Of a DNA stretch of 64,000 nt, positions 17,397 through 26,800 are shown in pieces. Source of the DNA: Alcaligenes faecalis (lineage in GTDB: Bacteria > Pseudomonadota > Gammaproteobacteria > Burkholderiales > Burkholderiaceae_B); the NCBI RefSeq assembly GCF_005311025.1, contig NZ_CP031747.1, forward strand, positions 1,922,001 through 1,986,000, read 5' to 3'. Both the position numbers and the translations under genes were made by a program. The first letter of the stretch is position 1. Each line of letters begins with the position of its first letter. The notes beneath the pieces were generated by a model. That model did not search any database and was not told the DNA's origin. It was given only the letters and a program-made list of their open reading frames with translations.

Positions 17397-18026
17397 CTAA
17401 GCAGCAAGAAAATGGGGGGACTCGAAACGATACATGGCCAGGGTACTGCGCCAGCCCGGCAAAAAACGCACCGTGTCGCGACCATTGAAGGCAGCACGAT
17501 CAAGAATACGTACGCCCACCGCCTGGGCCAGATCCTGAAAGTCTTTCATGGTGCACAAATGGATGTTGGGCGTGTTGTACCACTGGTAAGGCATTTCGCC
17601 CGTGACTGGCATGCGCCCGCGCAAAATGCTCCAGCCATGCGGCCAATAACCGAAGTTAGGAAACGAGACGATACCATACCGTGCCACCCGCGCCATCTCG
17701 CGCAGGATGTGCTCGGTATGGTGCATGGATTGCAGTGTCTTGGACAGGACAACGGTATCGAACTGCTGGTCGCTGAACAGCGCCAGGCCTTTTTCCAAGT
17801 CCTGCTGAATGACATTGACGCCACGGCGTACCGAAGCAATCACAAACTGATCGTTCAGCTCCACCCCCGTTCCGACAACCTGGCGCGTGTCACGCAGATG
17901 CGCCAACAAGGTGCCATCGTTACAGCCCAGATCCAGCACACGCGAACCTGGCTCAATCCACTGCGCAATGCGCAGCAAGTCCGGTCTTAACATGGCGGCA
18001 TCCACCTGAGTTTGCGGCTTAGTCAT
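17397..18026 (-). CDS. metW: MetW methyltransferase-like methionine biosynthesis protein
   Basis: A 209-residue class I SAM-methyltransferase-fold protein. The glycine-rich SAM loop [12 protein letters not shown] is near residues 35-46, followed by [10 protein letters not shown] and a [10 protein letters not shown] strand. MetW works with MetX in the homoserine acylation step of methionine synthesis. Its start overlaps the metX stop by 4 bases, and the pair is a standard operon in proteobacteria. Confidence 0.93.
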   Translation of the reverse strand: MTKPQTQVDAAMLRPDLLRIAQWIEPGSRVLDLGCNDGTLLAHLRDTRQVVGTGVELNDQFVIASVRRGVNVIQQDLEKGLALFSDQQFDTVVLSKTLQSMHHTEHILREMARVARYGIVSFPNFGYWPHGWSILRGRMPVTGEMPYQWYNTPNIHLCTMKDFQDLAQAVGVRILDRAAFNGRDTVRFLPGWRSTLAMYRFESPHFLAA

Positions 18027-19267
18027 TCTGCCAACACCCCTGTAGTACGGGTGCGCGCAGGCAAGCCCAAATTAGCGGCAATCTGGTCATAGTATCCCTG
18101 CACAACGGCATGGTAACGGGGGTCTTCCAACAAGAAAGCGTCGTGCCCGTGTGGAGCATCAATTTCGGCGTAAGTGACCTCGCGCTGGTTGCGCAACAAA
18201 GCCTGCACGATTTCGCGCGAGCGCTCGGGCGAGAAACGCCAATCCGTGGTGAAAGACACCAGCAGGAATTTGGCCTGCACCTTTTCAAGCGCCTTGACCA
18301 GGTCCCCCTGGTGCTGGCGCGAAGGATCAAAGTAATCCAGCGCACGGGTGATGATCAGATAGGTATTGGCGTCAAAGTAACGCGAGAACTTTTCGCCCTG
18401 ATAACGCAGATAGGACTCGACCTCGAATTCCACGCCGTAGTTGTAGTGGTACTCACCGCCTTGGGCCGGGGCACGCTGGTTGCGGCCAAACTTCTCGGCC
18501 ATGACGGTGTCGGACAGGTAGGTGATGTGGCCTACCATGCGAGCAACACCCAGGCCAGCCTTGGGCACCACCCCATGTTCGTAGTAATTACCACCGTGAA
18601 ACTGCGGGTCGGACAAAATGGCGCTGCGGGCCACTTCGTTAAAAGCGATGTTCTGGGCCGACAGGCGCGGGGTACTGGCAATGACCACGCAGTTTTCCAC
18701 GCGCTCCGGGCAGCTGATGGCCCAGCTCAGGGCCTGCATGCCACCCAGGGAGCCACCCATAACGGCCGCAAACTTGCGAATGCCAAAGTAGTCGGCCAGA
18801 CGGGCTTGGGCACGCACCCAGTCTTCTACCGTCAAAACGGGAAACTCGGAGCCCCAAGGTTTGCCAGTAGCCGGATTGATGCTGGACGGGCCGGTAGAAC
18901 CAAAGCAGGAGCCGATATTGTTGACCCCGATGACAAAAAAACGATCCGTATCAACGGCTTTGCCGGGGCCGACCATATTGTCCCACCAGCCAGTGCTTTT
19001 AGGATCGTCGTCGTAATAACCGGCAACGTGATGCGAGGCATTGAGTGCATGACACACCAATACCGCATTGTTGCGCTCTTCGTTCAGGGTGCCGTAGGTT
19101 TCGACCGCCAGCTCGTAGCTGGGCAGCACTTGCCCGCTGCGCAGATGCAGGGGTTCGTCAAAGGCGATTAGTTCGGCATGTACAGGGCCCACAGAACCTT
19201 CGGGGATCAAACCGCAGGATGGGCTAAGGGCGCCAGTGTCGGCGCTAGGGACGGAATCAGTGGCCAT
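18023..19267 (-). CDS. metX: Homoserine O-acyltransferase (MetX)
   Basis: This alpha/beta-hydrolase-fold enzyme activates homoserine by O-acylation, the first committed step of methionine synthesis. The nucleophile Ser173 sits in GGSLGGMQ at 171-178, and the catalytic His in [10 protein letters not shown] near 370-380. The family loop [14 protein letters not shown] is at 116-129. MetX proteins of this group use either succinyl- or acetyl-CoA, and I cannot separate the two from sequence alone. The ATG at 19267 is placed by a SAM-II riboswitch whose 3' end contains the ribosome site AGAGG. metW follows with a 4-base overlap. Confidence 0.95.
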   Translation of the reverse strand: MATDSVPSADTGALSPSCGLIPEGSVGPVHAELIAFDEPLHLRSGQVLPSYELAVETYGTLNEERNNAVLVCHALNASHHVAGYYDDDPKSTGWWDNMVGPGKAVDTDRFFVIGVNNIGSCFGSTGPSSINPATGKPWGSEFPVLTVEDWVRAQARLADYFGIRKFAAVMGGSLGGMQALSWAISCPERVENCVVIASTPRLSAQNIAFNEVARSAILSDPQFHGGNYYEHGVVPKAGLGVARMVGHITYLSDTVMAEKFGRNQRAPAQGGEYHYNYGVEFEVESYLRYQGEKFSRYFDANTYLIITRALDYFDPSRQHQGDLVKALEKVQAKFLLVSFTTDWRFSPERSREIVQALLRNQREVTYAEIDAPHGHDAFLLEDPRYHAVVQGYYDQIAANLGLPARTRTTGVLAE

Positions 19268-19272
19268 CAGGA

Positions 19273-19325
19273 CCTCTTTAGCTGGATTTATGGAGCGCCC
19301 GCAAGCGGATCAGGCAAATCGGCGC
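19273..19325 (-). promoter_or_regulatory. SAM-II riboswitch in the metX leader
   Basis: Read on the minus strand, the leader shows GCGCC, then GAUUUGCC, CUUGCG, GGCGC, AUAAAU and GCUAAAGAGG, in the order and spacing of the SAM-II (metA) aptamer. GCGCC (19325-19321) pairs with GGCGC to form P1. CCU in the loop can pair with AGG at the 3' end, forming the pseudoknot. The conserved AUAAAU and GCUAAA segments are intact. The pseudoknot includes the AGAGG ribosome site, 5 nt before the metX ATG, so SAM binding would block translation. Confidence 0.85.
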
Positions 19326-19520
19326 AAAACGTATAAGACAAAATTCTAGCATCGCTGCGGCGCGGCGTCCAAATCGACCAGCCAGGATCGATTCAGAACT
19401 CTGGGCAACGGTAACGTCATAGAAAAGACAATGCTTTGATTTACATCATTATTTTCATGCACATTTGTCTGCCAGCTAAGCTAAATTTGAGTACATTGGC
19501 CCGACGTCTACCACGAATGC

Positions 19521-19814
19521 ATGAGGAATGGCTTTACCGTGACGCACTTAACTTCACGCGAGCAGTCCTGCCTGAACTGGGCTGCCCATGGCAAGACCAG
19601 CTGGGAAATCAGCATCATCCTGGGCATTACTGAACGCACGATCAACTTCCACTTCCAGAACGCCTACGCCAAGCTTGGAGTCTATAGCCGCCAAGCTGCC
19701 ATTACCCTGGCCTTGCAGCAGCACCTGATCAGCGGCGACCCGGCTAGCGAGCTAAGCCGTCAAAGAAAACCTTTGCCTGAGCCGCGTCCGGGGCCTTCCC
19801 GGAATCCGTCATAA
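19521..19814 (+). CDS. Orphan LuxR-type helix-turn-helix protein
   Basis: A 97-residue protein that is almost entirely a LuxR/GerE DNA-binding domain: LTSREQSCLNWAAHGKTSWE at residues 10-29, then ISIILGITERTINFHFQNAY and KLGVYSRQAA. The wording GKTSWEIS...RTINFH is closest to quorum-sensing LuxR proteins, but the signal-binding domain is absent; the DNA upstream is the metX promoter region. The start is uncertain, since no ribosome site stands before ATG 19521. The last 71 bases overlap the convergent lipoprotein gene, so the C-terminal Pro/Arg-rich tail may not matter. Confidence 0.65.
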   Translation: MRNGFTVTHLTSREQSCLNWAAHGKTSWEISIILGITERTINFHFQNAYAKLGVYSRQAAITLALQQHLISGDPASELSRQRKPLPEPRPGPSRNPS

Positions 19815-20274
19815 CAAAGCCCTGCACCAGCCAGCCCGGCTCCATGCGTATCATCGCTTCCAGGCGCAAGGCCACACCGCCCACATCGCGCGTCATGAAG
19901 AAAATCTGTCCGGGTGGTGGCAACTGTATCTGGTTTTTCTCGCTGACTTGCCCATCGGGTATGAATTTCTCGCGCAGGGAATCGTGCAGTGCCTCGTACA
20001 AGCGTTGGCGAGCGGCCTGGTCCTGCTGCAGTTCCTTGGGCAAAATCACATGGCCCACGGTATAGCTTTGCCCGCCCGCCGTGGCGGTGGTCAGGTAAAA
20101 ATCCAGTTGATGCTGCTCGAAATCCAACAATCGGTGACTGGTCGTGGGCTTGCCGGGCAGCATGGCCGACAGGCCCGTTTGTTCAAGCTGAACCTTGCGC
20201 CAGTTAAACTCTGGGCTGCAGGCTGCCAACATCAAGAAAGCCGCCAGTACCGCGGTAATGCGCCTGATCATCAT
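19744..20274 (-). CDS. Putative lipoprotein, function unknown
   Basis: A 176-residue protein with a lipoprotein signal: a basic start, a hydrophobic stretch and the lipobox LMLAAC, so Cys19 (first-Met numbering) should be acylated. The mature part contains GLSAMLPGKPTTS and a C-terminal MEPGWLVQGFVMT strand. No catalytic motif is seen and I do not recognise a family. It lies between metX/LuxR and gshA and is transcribed away from gshA. Its 3' end overlaps the LuxR-type gene on the other strand. Confidence 0.75.
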   Translation of the reverse strand: MMIRRITAVLAAFLMLAACSPEFNWRKVQLEQTGLSAMLPGKPTTSHRLLDFEQHQLDFYLTTATAGGQSYTVGHVILPKELQQDQAARQRLYEALHDSLREKFIPDGQVSEKNQIQLPPPGQIFFMTRDVGGVALRLEAMIRMEPGWLVQGFVMTDSGKAPDAAQAKVFFDGLAR

Positions 20275-20468
20275 GGTGCTAATCCCATATCCCGTTTCAT
20301 GCTTTTCATCGGCTGGCTAAACAGCCGTCTTATACTCGCCCTGCCCGATACGCCTTTTGGCGCAACTTAACAAAGCAAGTCTGGTCGGACTACTATTTAT
20401 AGACGGGGCCAGGCCCCCTTGAACAGTCCCGTATCTTGCACCCGATTTCGAAAGTGGGAAACACCACC

Positions 20469-22052
20469 ATGAACACCAGCCACGAACGCCGCCTTGCCCT
20501 GCAACAGAATCCCGAGATTTTGACGGGAATCTTGCGCGGCATCGAAAAAGAAGGACTGCGCGTCGATGCGCTGGGCCAATTGGCAAACACCCCCCACCCG
20601 CAAGCCATTGGGTCGGCCCTGACCAACGGCCATATCACGACCGACTACGCCGAGGCCCTGCTGGAGCTGATTACCGAGCCGCAAGCCCGGGTCGAGGACG
20701 TGCTGCAGGAGCTGACCGACATCCACACCTTTGTGGCTGGCAAGCTGGACCAGGAGATTATCTGGAACCAGTCCATGCCCGCATTGCTGCCCGCCGAAAA
20801 AGACATTGCCATTGCCTGGTACGGCAAGTCCAACACGGGCATGCTCAAGCATGTATACCGCCGTGGTCTGGCCGAACGTTATGGCAAGCCCATGCAATGC
20901 ATAGCCGGCGTGCATTACAACTTTTCCCTGCCTGATGGCATCTGGCCCTTGTTGAATGTCTGTGGCGACAATCTGCAAGATCAGCGCTCCAATGGGTATT
21001 TGGCGCTGATCCGCAACTTCACGCGCTATTCCTGGCTGCTGATGTACTTGTTTGGTGCCTCGCCCGTGCTGGATGCGAACTTCCTGCAAGGTCGCCGCAA
21101 CAATCTGGACAAGATCGACGACAACACCTTGACCATGCCCTGGGCAACCAGCTTGCGCATGAGCGATCTGGGCTATCACAACAAGGAAGCCCAGGCCGAG
21201 CTCCAGCTTTGCTACAACGACCTGGACACCTTTGTGATGCGCATGTATCACGCTGCCGTAACTCCTTGGCCGGATTACGAAAAACTGGGTACCCACCGCG
21301 ATGGCGAGTGGATTCAACTCAACACCCATATCCTGCAGATTGAAAACGAGTACTACTCCAGCATTCGTCCCAAGCGCACCACCCAGCGCAGCGAGCGCCC
21401 GGCTACAGCCCTGGCCCAGCGCGGTGTGGAATACATCGAAGTTCGTTGTCTGGATATAGACCCTGAATCGCCTACTGGAATTTCCGAGCAAACCTGCCGC
21501 TTCCTGGATACGTTCCTGCTGTTCTGTGCCGTGCAAGACAGCCCCTTCTTCCCGGACGGCGGCTACTGTCAGGACAGCAAGAACAATTTTGCAACCGTCG
21601 TGCGCGAAGGCCGTCGCCCCGGCTTGATGCTGACCAATCAGCAAAAAGAGAGCGTCAGCCTGCAAGACTGGGGCCACGAAATTCTGGAATCGCTGCTGCC
21701 TTACGCGCAAATGCTGGATCAGGCCCTGGATACCCAAGGTCACACAGAAGCTGTGCAAGCCCAAATCCGCAAACTGGAAAACCCGGAACTGACACCGTCG
21801 GCTCAACTGCTAAGCCGTTTGCGCGAAACCGGTTTAAGCTTTCACGACTACGCCTTGCAACGCAGCCGCGAGCATCACCAGACCTTGCTGGCCCATCCAT
21901 TACCTGCCGACAAGCAAGCCGCTTTCGAGCAACAGGCCAAAGATTCTCTGCAAGCCCAGATTGATATCGAAGCGCAGGATCAGGAGTCCTTTGAGGACTA
22001 CGTCCATCGCTACGAACGCAATCTGATTCCGCCTGAAGTGGAAAACAGCTAA
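20469..22052 (+). CDS. gshA: Glutamate-cysteine ligase (GshA)
   Basis: This enzyme makes gamma-glutamylcysteine from glutamate, cysteine and ATP, the rate-limiting step of glutathione synthesis. The 527-residue protein follows the gamma-proteobacterial (E. coli-type) family: GIEKEGLRVD near 18-27, the active-site region around TTDYAEALLELIT, the glycine-poor FGASPVLDANFL loop, and RGVEYIEVRCLDIDP near 315-330. The ATG at 20469 matches the family start. An in-frame TTG at 20436 would add 11 residues and is less likely. A hairpin terminator follows. Confidence 0.95.
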   Translation: MNTSHERRLALQQNPEILTGILRGIEKEGLRVDALGQLANTPHPQAIGSALTNGHITTDYAEALLELITEPQARVEDVLQELTDIHTFVAGKLDQEIIWNQSMPALLPAEKDIAIAWYGKSNTGMLKHVYRRGLAERYGKPMQCIAGVHYNFSLPDGIWPLLNVCGDNLQDQRSNGYLALIRNFTRYSWLLMYLFGASPVLDANFLQGRRNNLDKIDDNTLTMPWATSLRMSDLGYHNKEAQAELQLCYNDLDTFVMRMYHAAVTPWPDYEKLGTHRDGEWIQLNTHILQIENEYYSSIRPKRTTQRSERPATALAQRGVEYIEVRCLDIDPESPTGISEQTCRFLDTFLLFCAVQDSPFFPDGGYCQDSKNNFATVVREGRRPGLMLTNQQKESVSLQDWGHEILESLLPYAQMLDQALDTQGHTEAVQAQIRKLENPELTPSAQLLSRLRETGLSFHDYALQRSREHHQTLLAHPLPADKQAAFEQQAKDSLQAQIDIEAQDQESFEDYVHRYERNLIPPEVENS

Positions 22053-22083
22053 CGTAGCTTAAGCAACCCGCTGTTCTGAGCCT

Positions 22084-22118
22084 CCCCAAACATCTGGATA
22101 AAATCCGGATTTTTGGGG
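22084..22118 (+). terminator. Intrinsic terminator after gshA
   Basis: ATCTGGAT at 22092-22099 pairs with ATCCGGAT at 22103-22110 (one G-U pair, AAA loop). CCCCAAA on the left and TTTTTGGGG on the right extend it. The T-run sits in the extension. Confidence 0.75.
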
Positions 22119-22232
22119 CTTGTTCATTGGGCCTTTGTTATTTATGGATCCTGGCTTGGCATCCTGTACCAACACACAAGAACAGCCTGTTTGATCTGAA
22201 CACCCCATTTTTGCCTCTGCTCTGTTGGGCTG

Positions 22233-23297
22233 TTACTGCTTTACTCTCTTGAGTTCCCGCTCAATCTCGATCAAACGCTGTTTACGCCACAGTCCGCCCC
22301 CATAGCCGGTCAAGGAACCATCAGCGCCGATCACACGATGGCACGGAATCATCAAGGCAATCTGATTCGCCCCATTCGCCCGCGCCACCGCACGCACAGC
22401 ACTTGGCCGCCCTATCTGGCGAGCAATATCGGAATAGCTGCGTGTTTCTCCAGCCGGGATGCTTTGCAATATGCGCCAGACCTCTTGCGTAAAGGCACTG
22501 CCACTGGTCAAAGCCAGGGGCGTCTTAAAGCAATCCGATCGTGCGGCAAAATAATCCGCCAACTCGGCAGCCGCCTGCTCTGAAGGCGGCATCACGCCAA
22601 TACCAATGCCATCCTTGATCGAAGCCTGCAAACGTTTGAGTTCAACGGGCAAGCCTTTTCGATCTACGAACTCCAGCAGATGCAAATGGCTTTGGCTACT
22701 GACCACAACCATATCTCCCAAAGGCGTGGGTATCCAGCTAGCCCGAAGCAAGCCACCCGTCCGCAAGGCAGCAGGCGCACAGCCGAGCAAGCGGGCAAAG
22801 GCAGCCCGAAACGCACTGGCAGACTCAAAGCTGGCTTGATGCTGCGCGGCAATCACATTGCCACCCATAGCCAAAGTCTCGAAACCCTCGCGCAGACGAC
22901 GCTGCCTGGCCATTTCCAGAAAGGTCATGCCAAAGTGCCGTTTGAAGCTGCGGCGCACCGTAGACAGGTCATAACCCATACGCTCCAGATGTCCTTCCGA
23001 CCATCTCAGGCCCGGCTTGGCGTCCAGCTCTCGCAGCAAAGCGGTGATTGTGGGGTCTTCCAAAGCCGCAGCTTGCAGCGGATGGCATCGCTTGCAAGGT
23101 CGAAAACCGGCCTGGATGCATTCGCCAATAGTGGCATGAAAGATGCAATTTTCGGCCTTGGGCTTTCTGGCCGGACAAGTCAGACGACAAAACACCCCCG
23201 TGGAAGACACGCAGACGAAGGCTTGACCGTCATAGCGTTCATCTCGGGTCAGCAAGGCTGTGTACAGGGTCTGGAAGTCGGGAAGATCAAATAGCAT
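22233..23297 (-). CDS. ada: Ada: DNA alkyltransferase and transcription activator
   Basis: Ada repairs methylphosphotriesters and O6-methylguanine and switches on the adaptive response. The 354-residue protein has all parts in order: an N-terminal zinc domain with Cys37, Cys41, Cys68 and Cys71 (one residue off the E. coli numbering), an AraC-type helix-turn-helix (about 85-180), and a C-terminal methyltransferase domain with the acceptor Cys319 in IPCHRVIG. It is therefore a full-length bifunctional Ada. A separate single-domain alkyltransferase (ogt-like) lies at 55293-55850. Confidence 0.95.
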   Translation of the reverse strand: MLFDLPDFQTLYTALLTRDERYDGQAFVCVSSTGVFCRLTCPARKPKAENCIFHATIGECIQAGFRPCKRCHPLQAAALEDPTITALLRELDAKPGLRWSEGHLERMGYDLSTVRRSFKRHFGMTFLEMARQRRLREGFETLAMGGNVIAAQHQASFESASAFRAAFARLLGCAPAALRTGGLLRASWIPTPLGDMVVVSSQSHLHLLEFVDRKGLPVELKRLQASIKDGIGIGVMPPSEQAAAELADYFAARSDCFKTPLALTSGSAFTQEVWRILQSIPAGETRSYSDIARQIGRPSAVRAVARANGANQIALMIPCHRVIGADGSLTGYGGGLWRKQRLIEIERELKRVKQ

Positions 23298-23448
23298 GTC
23301 GGATTTTTACTCCGAAACACCAAAACAGACAGACGATTTTCAGGCGTCTATTTCAAGATTCTCAATTTTTTGATGGGCAGGCCGCTGTGCCAGCGTGGTC
23401 AAGACCCCTGGAGCTGACATAGTTTTTTTACTAAACCAGAAAATTATT

Positions 23449-23463
23449 GTTATGTTATAACAT
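23449..23463. promoter_or_regulatory. Zur-like operator before the TonB receptor
   Basis: TGTTATGTTATAACAT contains the perfect palindrome ATGTTATAACAT at 23452-23463, the shape of a Zur box, placed 29 bp before the receptor start. The likely -10 region overlaps it. The zinc link is supported by the receptor's histidine-rich loop. Confidence 0.6.
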
Positions 23464-23491
23464 CTCGAAAATTAACGAACCGGAAGATGAG

Positions 23492-25552
23492 ATGCGTTTC
23501 CAACCCCGCCCCCTGCCACTAGCCCTGGCTCTGCTTTTGTGCGCCTCTGCCCAAGCCAATGAAATTGAAGAAGCTGTCCCTGAACTGGCCCCTATCCGAA
23601 TCTCTGCCAGCCCCCTGGCCTTGCGACAAACCGAGCTGGCCACCGCCAGCACGGTCCTGCAAGGCCCCAAACTGGATTTGCGCCGCAGCAGCACCTTGGG
23701 TGAATTGCTGGACGGTGAAGTCGGCATCCATGTAGACAGCTTTGGTAGCGGTGCCAGCCGCCCCGTCATTCGCGGCCAAACCGCACCTCGCGTCAAAGTT
23801 CTGAGCGATGGCGCAGAGGTCATGGACGCGTCGGCCATCTCGCCCGACCACACCATCACAGTCGACACCTGGCAAGCGGATCGCATTGAAGTGCTGCGCG
23901 GCCCCTCGGCCCTGCTTTACGGGGGCGGCGCCATTGGTGGCGTGGTCAACGTGCTGGATCGCAAAATCCCCACGGCCATTCCCGAAAAGGGTTTTGAAGG
24001 CTCGGTACGCGCCCAGGGTTCCACGGCTGATCGTGGCAGGATCGGTGCAGTGGAAATGACAGCCGGTGAAGGCAACATCGCCTTGCACGTAGAAGGTGCC
24101 TCGCACCGCAGCCGCGACTATCGCGTCCCCAATTGGACCGATGGACGCGTCAAGGACTCCGACTCCAGCACGGACACAGGCAGCGTTGGCCTCTCCTTTA
24201 TTGGGGACCGTGGCTATATAGGCGCGGCCTACTCCTACCGTGAAGGCAGCTACGGTCTGCCCGGTCACAGCCACGAATACGAGGACTGCCACCCGCACGG
24301 TGCCACTCTGCATTGTGGCGGCCACAGTCACGATCACGGCCATGACCACGATCATGGGCACAGCCACGACCACGGTCATGAGCACGAACACTCGGCCACC
24401 GCTCACCTGCGTACTCAGCGTTTCGATATCCGTGGCGAACTGCGAGACCCTCTGCCCGGCTTCAAACGGGCTCGCCTGCGCGCTGGTGCGACCAACTACC
24501 AGCACGTTGAAAAAGATGGCGATATTGATGGCACCCGCTTCACCAATCGCGGTTACGACACGCGCCTGGAGCTGGAACACAACCCTTGGGGGCCGTTTGA
24601 AGGGGTCATCGGCCTGCAAACCAGCCAGTCTGATTTTGCGTCCCGCGACGGTGCTGAAAACTTCATTCCGCCCACCCGTACTCGCAGCCAGGGCCTGTTC
24701 CTTCTGGAAAGCGTGAACTGGGACGACTGGCGTCTGGAACTGGGCGCACGTCAGGAATGGCAAACCGTCACGCCCGACTCGCAAACCCTGGAACGCCGCA
24801 AAGGCACGGCGACCTCCTTCTCTTTAGGTACGGTCTGGGACTTCGCACCCGAATACGCCGCCAGCCTGTCCGTGTCCCGCTCTCAGCGTCTGCCCACGGC
24901 TCAGGAACTGTTTGCCAAAGGCGTGCACTTTGCCACGCTGAGCTATGAGCGTGGCGATCCGAACCTGGATCGTGAGACCAGCCATACGGTGGACCTGGGG
25001 CTACAAAAACACCTGGGCGATCTGCGCTTTGATCTACGTACCTTCTACACCCGTAGCTCGAACTACATTTATGGCCGCAGCCTGGACCGTCACGAAGACT
25101 TTCAGCTGATCCAATACAGCCAGGACAAGGCTCAATTCTGGGGCCTGGAAGCAGAAGCCTCTTACCCCGTCACATCCTGGGCCTCGGTCAGCGTGTACGG
25201 CGATCTGGTGCGCGGTAAACTGCAAGATCCTGGCCGCAACCTGCCCCGCATGCCCGCTGCCCGCCTGGGTATTCGCACGGATCTGAACTGGCAGAACTGG
25301 TCCGGCTTTGTCGGCTACACCCACACCTTTGCCCAGGACCGACTGGCTGAACATGAAGAGCGTTCGCCGTCTTACGGTTTGCTCAGCATGGGTTTAAGCT
25401 ACCGCCTGCATATGGATCAGAACACCTACACCCTGTACCTGAGAGGAAACAACTTGCTGAACAAGTTGGCTTACCGCCATACCTCCTTTATTGCCCGTCA
25501 GGCCCCGCTGATGGGACGCAACATCCTGGCCGGGATACAGGTGGAATTTTGA
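23492..25552 (+). CDS. TonB-dependent outer-membrane receptor, zinc-type (ZnuD-like)
   Basis: A 686-residue outer-membrane receptor. It has a signal peptide ending near ASAQA, a plug domain with RPVIRGQTAPRVKVL and the GPSALLYGGGAIGGVVNV segment, and a beta-barrel ending in the terminal phenylalanine of IQVEF. An extracellular-loop region (about residues 258-302) is packed with His and Asp (repeats of HDHGH type), as in zinc receptors such as ZnuD. A Zur-like palindrome lies in the promoter. Zinc, or possibly another divalent metal, is thus the likely cargo, moved with TonB energy into the periplasm. The stop overlaps the start of a methyltransferase gene. Confidence 0.88.
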   Translation: MRFQPRPLPLALALLLCASAQANEIEEAVPELAPIRISASPLALRQTELATASTVLQGPKLDLRRSSTLGELLDGEVGIHVDSFGSGASRPVIRGQTAPRVKVLSDGAEVMDASAISPDHTITVDTWQADRIEVLRGPSALLYGGGAIGGVVNVLDRKIPTAIPEKGFEGSVRAQGSTADRGRIGAVEMTAGEGNIALHVEGASHRSRDYRVPNWTDGRVKDSDSSTDTGSVGLSFIGDRGYIGAAYSYREGSYGLPGHSHEYEDCHPHGATLHCGGHSHDHGHDHDHGHSHDHGHEHEHSATAHLRTQRFDIRGELRDPLPGFKRARLRAGATNYQHVEKDGDIDGTRFTNRGYDTRLELEHNPWGPFEGVIGLQTSQSDFASRDGAENFIPPTRTRSQGLFLLESVNWDDWRLELGARQEWQTVTPDSQTLERRKGTATSFSLGTVWDFAPEYAASLSVSRSQRLPTAQELFAKGVHFATLSYERGDPNLDRETSHTVDLGLQKHLGDLRFDLRTFYTRSSNYIYGRSLDRHEDFQLIQYSQDKAQFWGLEAEASYPVTSWASVSVYGDLVRGKLQDPGRNLPRMPAARLGIRTDLNWQNWSGFVGYTHTFAQDRLAEHEERSPSYGLLSMGLSYRLHMDQNTYTLYLRGNNLLNKLAYRHTSFIARQAPLMGRNILAGIQVEF

Positions 25553-26325
25553 GCAAGACCGCCATACACACGGGTAGCCGCCTCTACCAGATCGTGGCCG
25601 ACATGCAGGGCGAGCGCCCTTGGGGCAACTTTCTGGATGCGGGCACCGGCAAGGGTTCGCTGCGCTGGTTGCTGACGCTGGACACAGAACGCTGGACGGC
25701 CATTACCGCCTCTCCCAGCATGGCTGAACAAGTCACCCGTGAGCTGGGCGATCAAAAACGCCCCGAGGACCGTCTGCTGGTGGGCAACTGGAGTGACCCT
25801 GAATTTTTGCAGGGCGAACGCTTTGATACGGTTCTGGCCGATTATCTACTGGGTGCCATAGACGGCTTTGCCCCCTACACCCAGGACCAGTTGTTCAGCC
25901 GCCTGCGGCCGCTTACCGGCCAGCGTCTCTACATTATTGGTCTGGAGCCCTACGTGCCCTATAGCAGCACGGACCCGGCGGGCAAATTGATTGTGGAAAT
26001 AGGCCGTTTGCGTGATGCCTGCCTGCTACTGGCAGGCGAGCGCCCGTATCGCGAGTACCCGATGGACTGGGTCCTGCGCCACCTGCGACAGTCCGGCTAT
26101 CGCTGTGTGGATGCGCAGCGCTTTGGCATTCGTTACGGCGATAGCTTTATCCACGGTCAACTGGATATGTGTGACGGGCGCTTGCGCCGTCTGAAGGACC
26201 GCAACCTGGCCATGGCCTTGTCCGAGCATGTCCAAGCCTTGCGCAAGCAAGCTCTGGCCTTGAGCCAGACCTTGGGTGGTCTGCGTCATGGCCACGACTA
26301 TGTGATTTGTGCCGAAGCTATTTAA
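25549..26325 (+). CDS. Class I SAM-dependent methyltransferase
   Basis: A 258-residue protein with a Rossmann-type SAM loop FLDAGTGKGSL near residues 28-38 and an acidic strand DTVLADYLLG near 98-107. The substrate is unknown. The start is TTG at 25549, overlapping the TGA of the receptor gene (TTTTGA), so translation is coupled and the same zinc-regulated promoter is likely used. A terminator with TTCG loop follows 27 bp after the stop. Confidence 0.8.
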   Translation: MSKTAIHTGSRLYQIVADMQGERPWGNFLDAGTGKGSLRWLLTLDTERWTAITASPSMAEQVTRELGDQKRPEDRLLVGNWSDPEFLQGERFDTVLADYLLGAIDGFAPYTQDQLFSRLRPLTGQRLYIIGLEPYVPYSSTDPAGKLIVEIGRLRDACLLLAGERPYREYPMDWVLRHLRQSGYRCVDAQRFGIRYGDSFIHGQLDMCDGRLRRLKDRNLAMALSEHVQALRKQALALSQTLGGLRHGHDYVICAEAI

Positions 26326-26352
26326 AAACCAGAAAGCTGCTCAGGAAAAAGC

Positions 26353-26374
26353 AAAAGGGGCTTCGGCCCCTTTT
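26353..26374 (+). terminator. Intrinsic terminator
   Basis: The stem AAAAGGGGC/GCCCC+TTTT (26353-26361 with 26366-26374) has a stable TTCG loop. It ends the receptor-methyltransferase transcript. Confidence 0.9.
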
Positions 26375-26622
26375 GTCTTGCATAGACTGCGATGGCAGCA
26401 CATCTGGTTGTAGCGACGGCCACAAGTTCAAGACTCCAGGCACTGCCTGTCCAGACATCGCCTATACGCCTGATCGTCGTCCCGGCCAAACTCCCAAGCG
26501 CAAGCTCGCCTGTCAACGCAGGCAAATACGCAATTTCGTCCCAGGCCAAATGATCAGGATCAATAATTAGCCCACTTCACCTGAGCCGCGCATGAGGCCG
26601 TGTTTTGACAAACAACAGACAC
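26375..26622. other. Gene-free stretch between terminators
   Basis: This stretch lies between the methyltransferase terminator and the tRNA terminator. Short frames exist on both strands but have no ribosome site or family resemblance, and one runs through the terminator. I see no supported feature here. Confidence 0.5.
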
Positions 26623-26646
26623 AAAAAAAGCAGCCTTTGGCTGCTT
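26623..26646 (-). terminator. Intrinsic terminator of tRNA-Arg
   Basis: AAGCAGCC (26628-26635) pairs with GGCTGCTT (26639-26646) around a 3-nt loop. On the minus strand it is followed by a T7 run. It lies 80 bp after the tRNA 3' end. Confidence 0.88.
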
Positions 26647-26725
26647 GCATCGCGACACTTTATAACTGGAAATTCAAACCAGATCTTGAAAAGCAGCCCT
26701 AAAGAGCCGTATAAACAAGAAGTTC

Positions 26726-26800
26726 TGGCGCGTCCGACAGGAATCGAACCTGTATCGAGGGCTTCGGAAACCCTAATTCTATCCATTGAACTACGGACGC
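26726..26800 (-). tRNA. tRNA-Arg (anticodon CCG)
   Basis: A full cloverleaf can be drawn on the minus strand: acceptor GCGTCCG/CGGACGC, D-arm GTTC...GAAT, anticodon stem AGGGT/GCCCT around the loop TTCCGAA (anticodon CCG at 26765-26767, reading CGG), T-arm ACAGG-TTCGATT-CCTGT, discriminator G and an encoded CCA end. A minus-strand terminator lies downstream. Confidence 0.95.
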
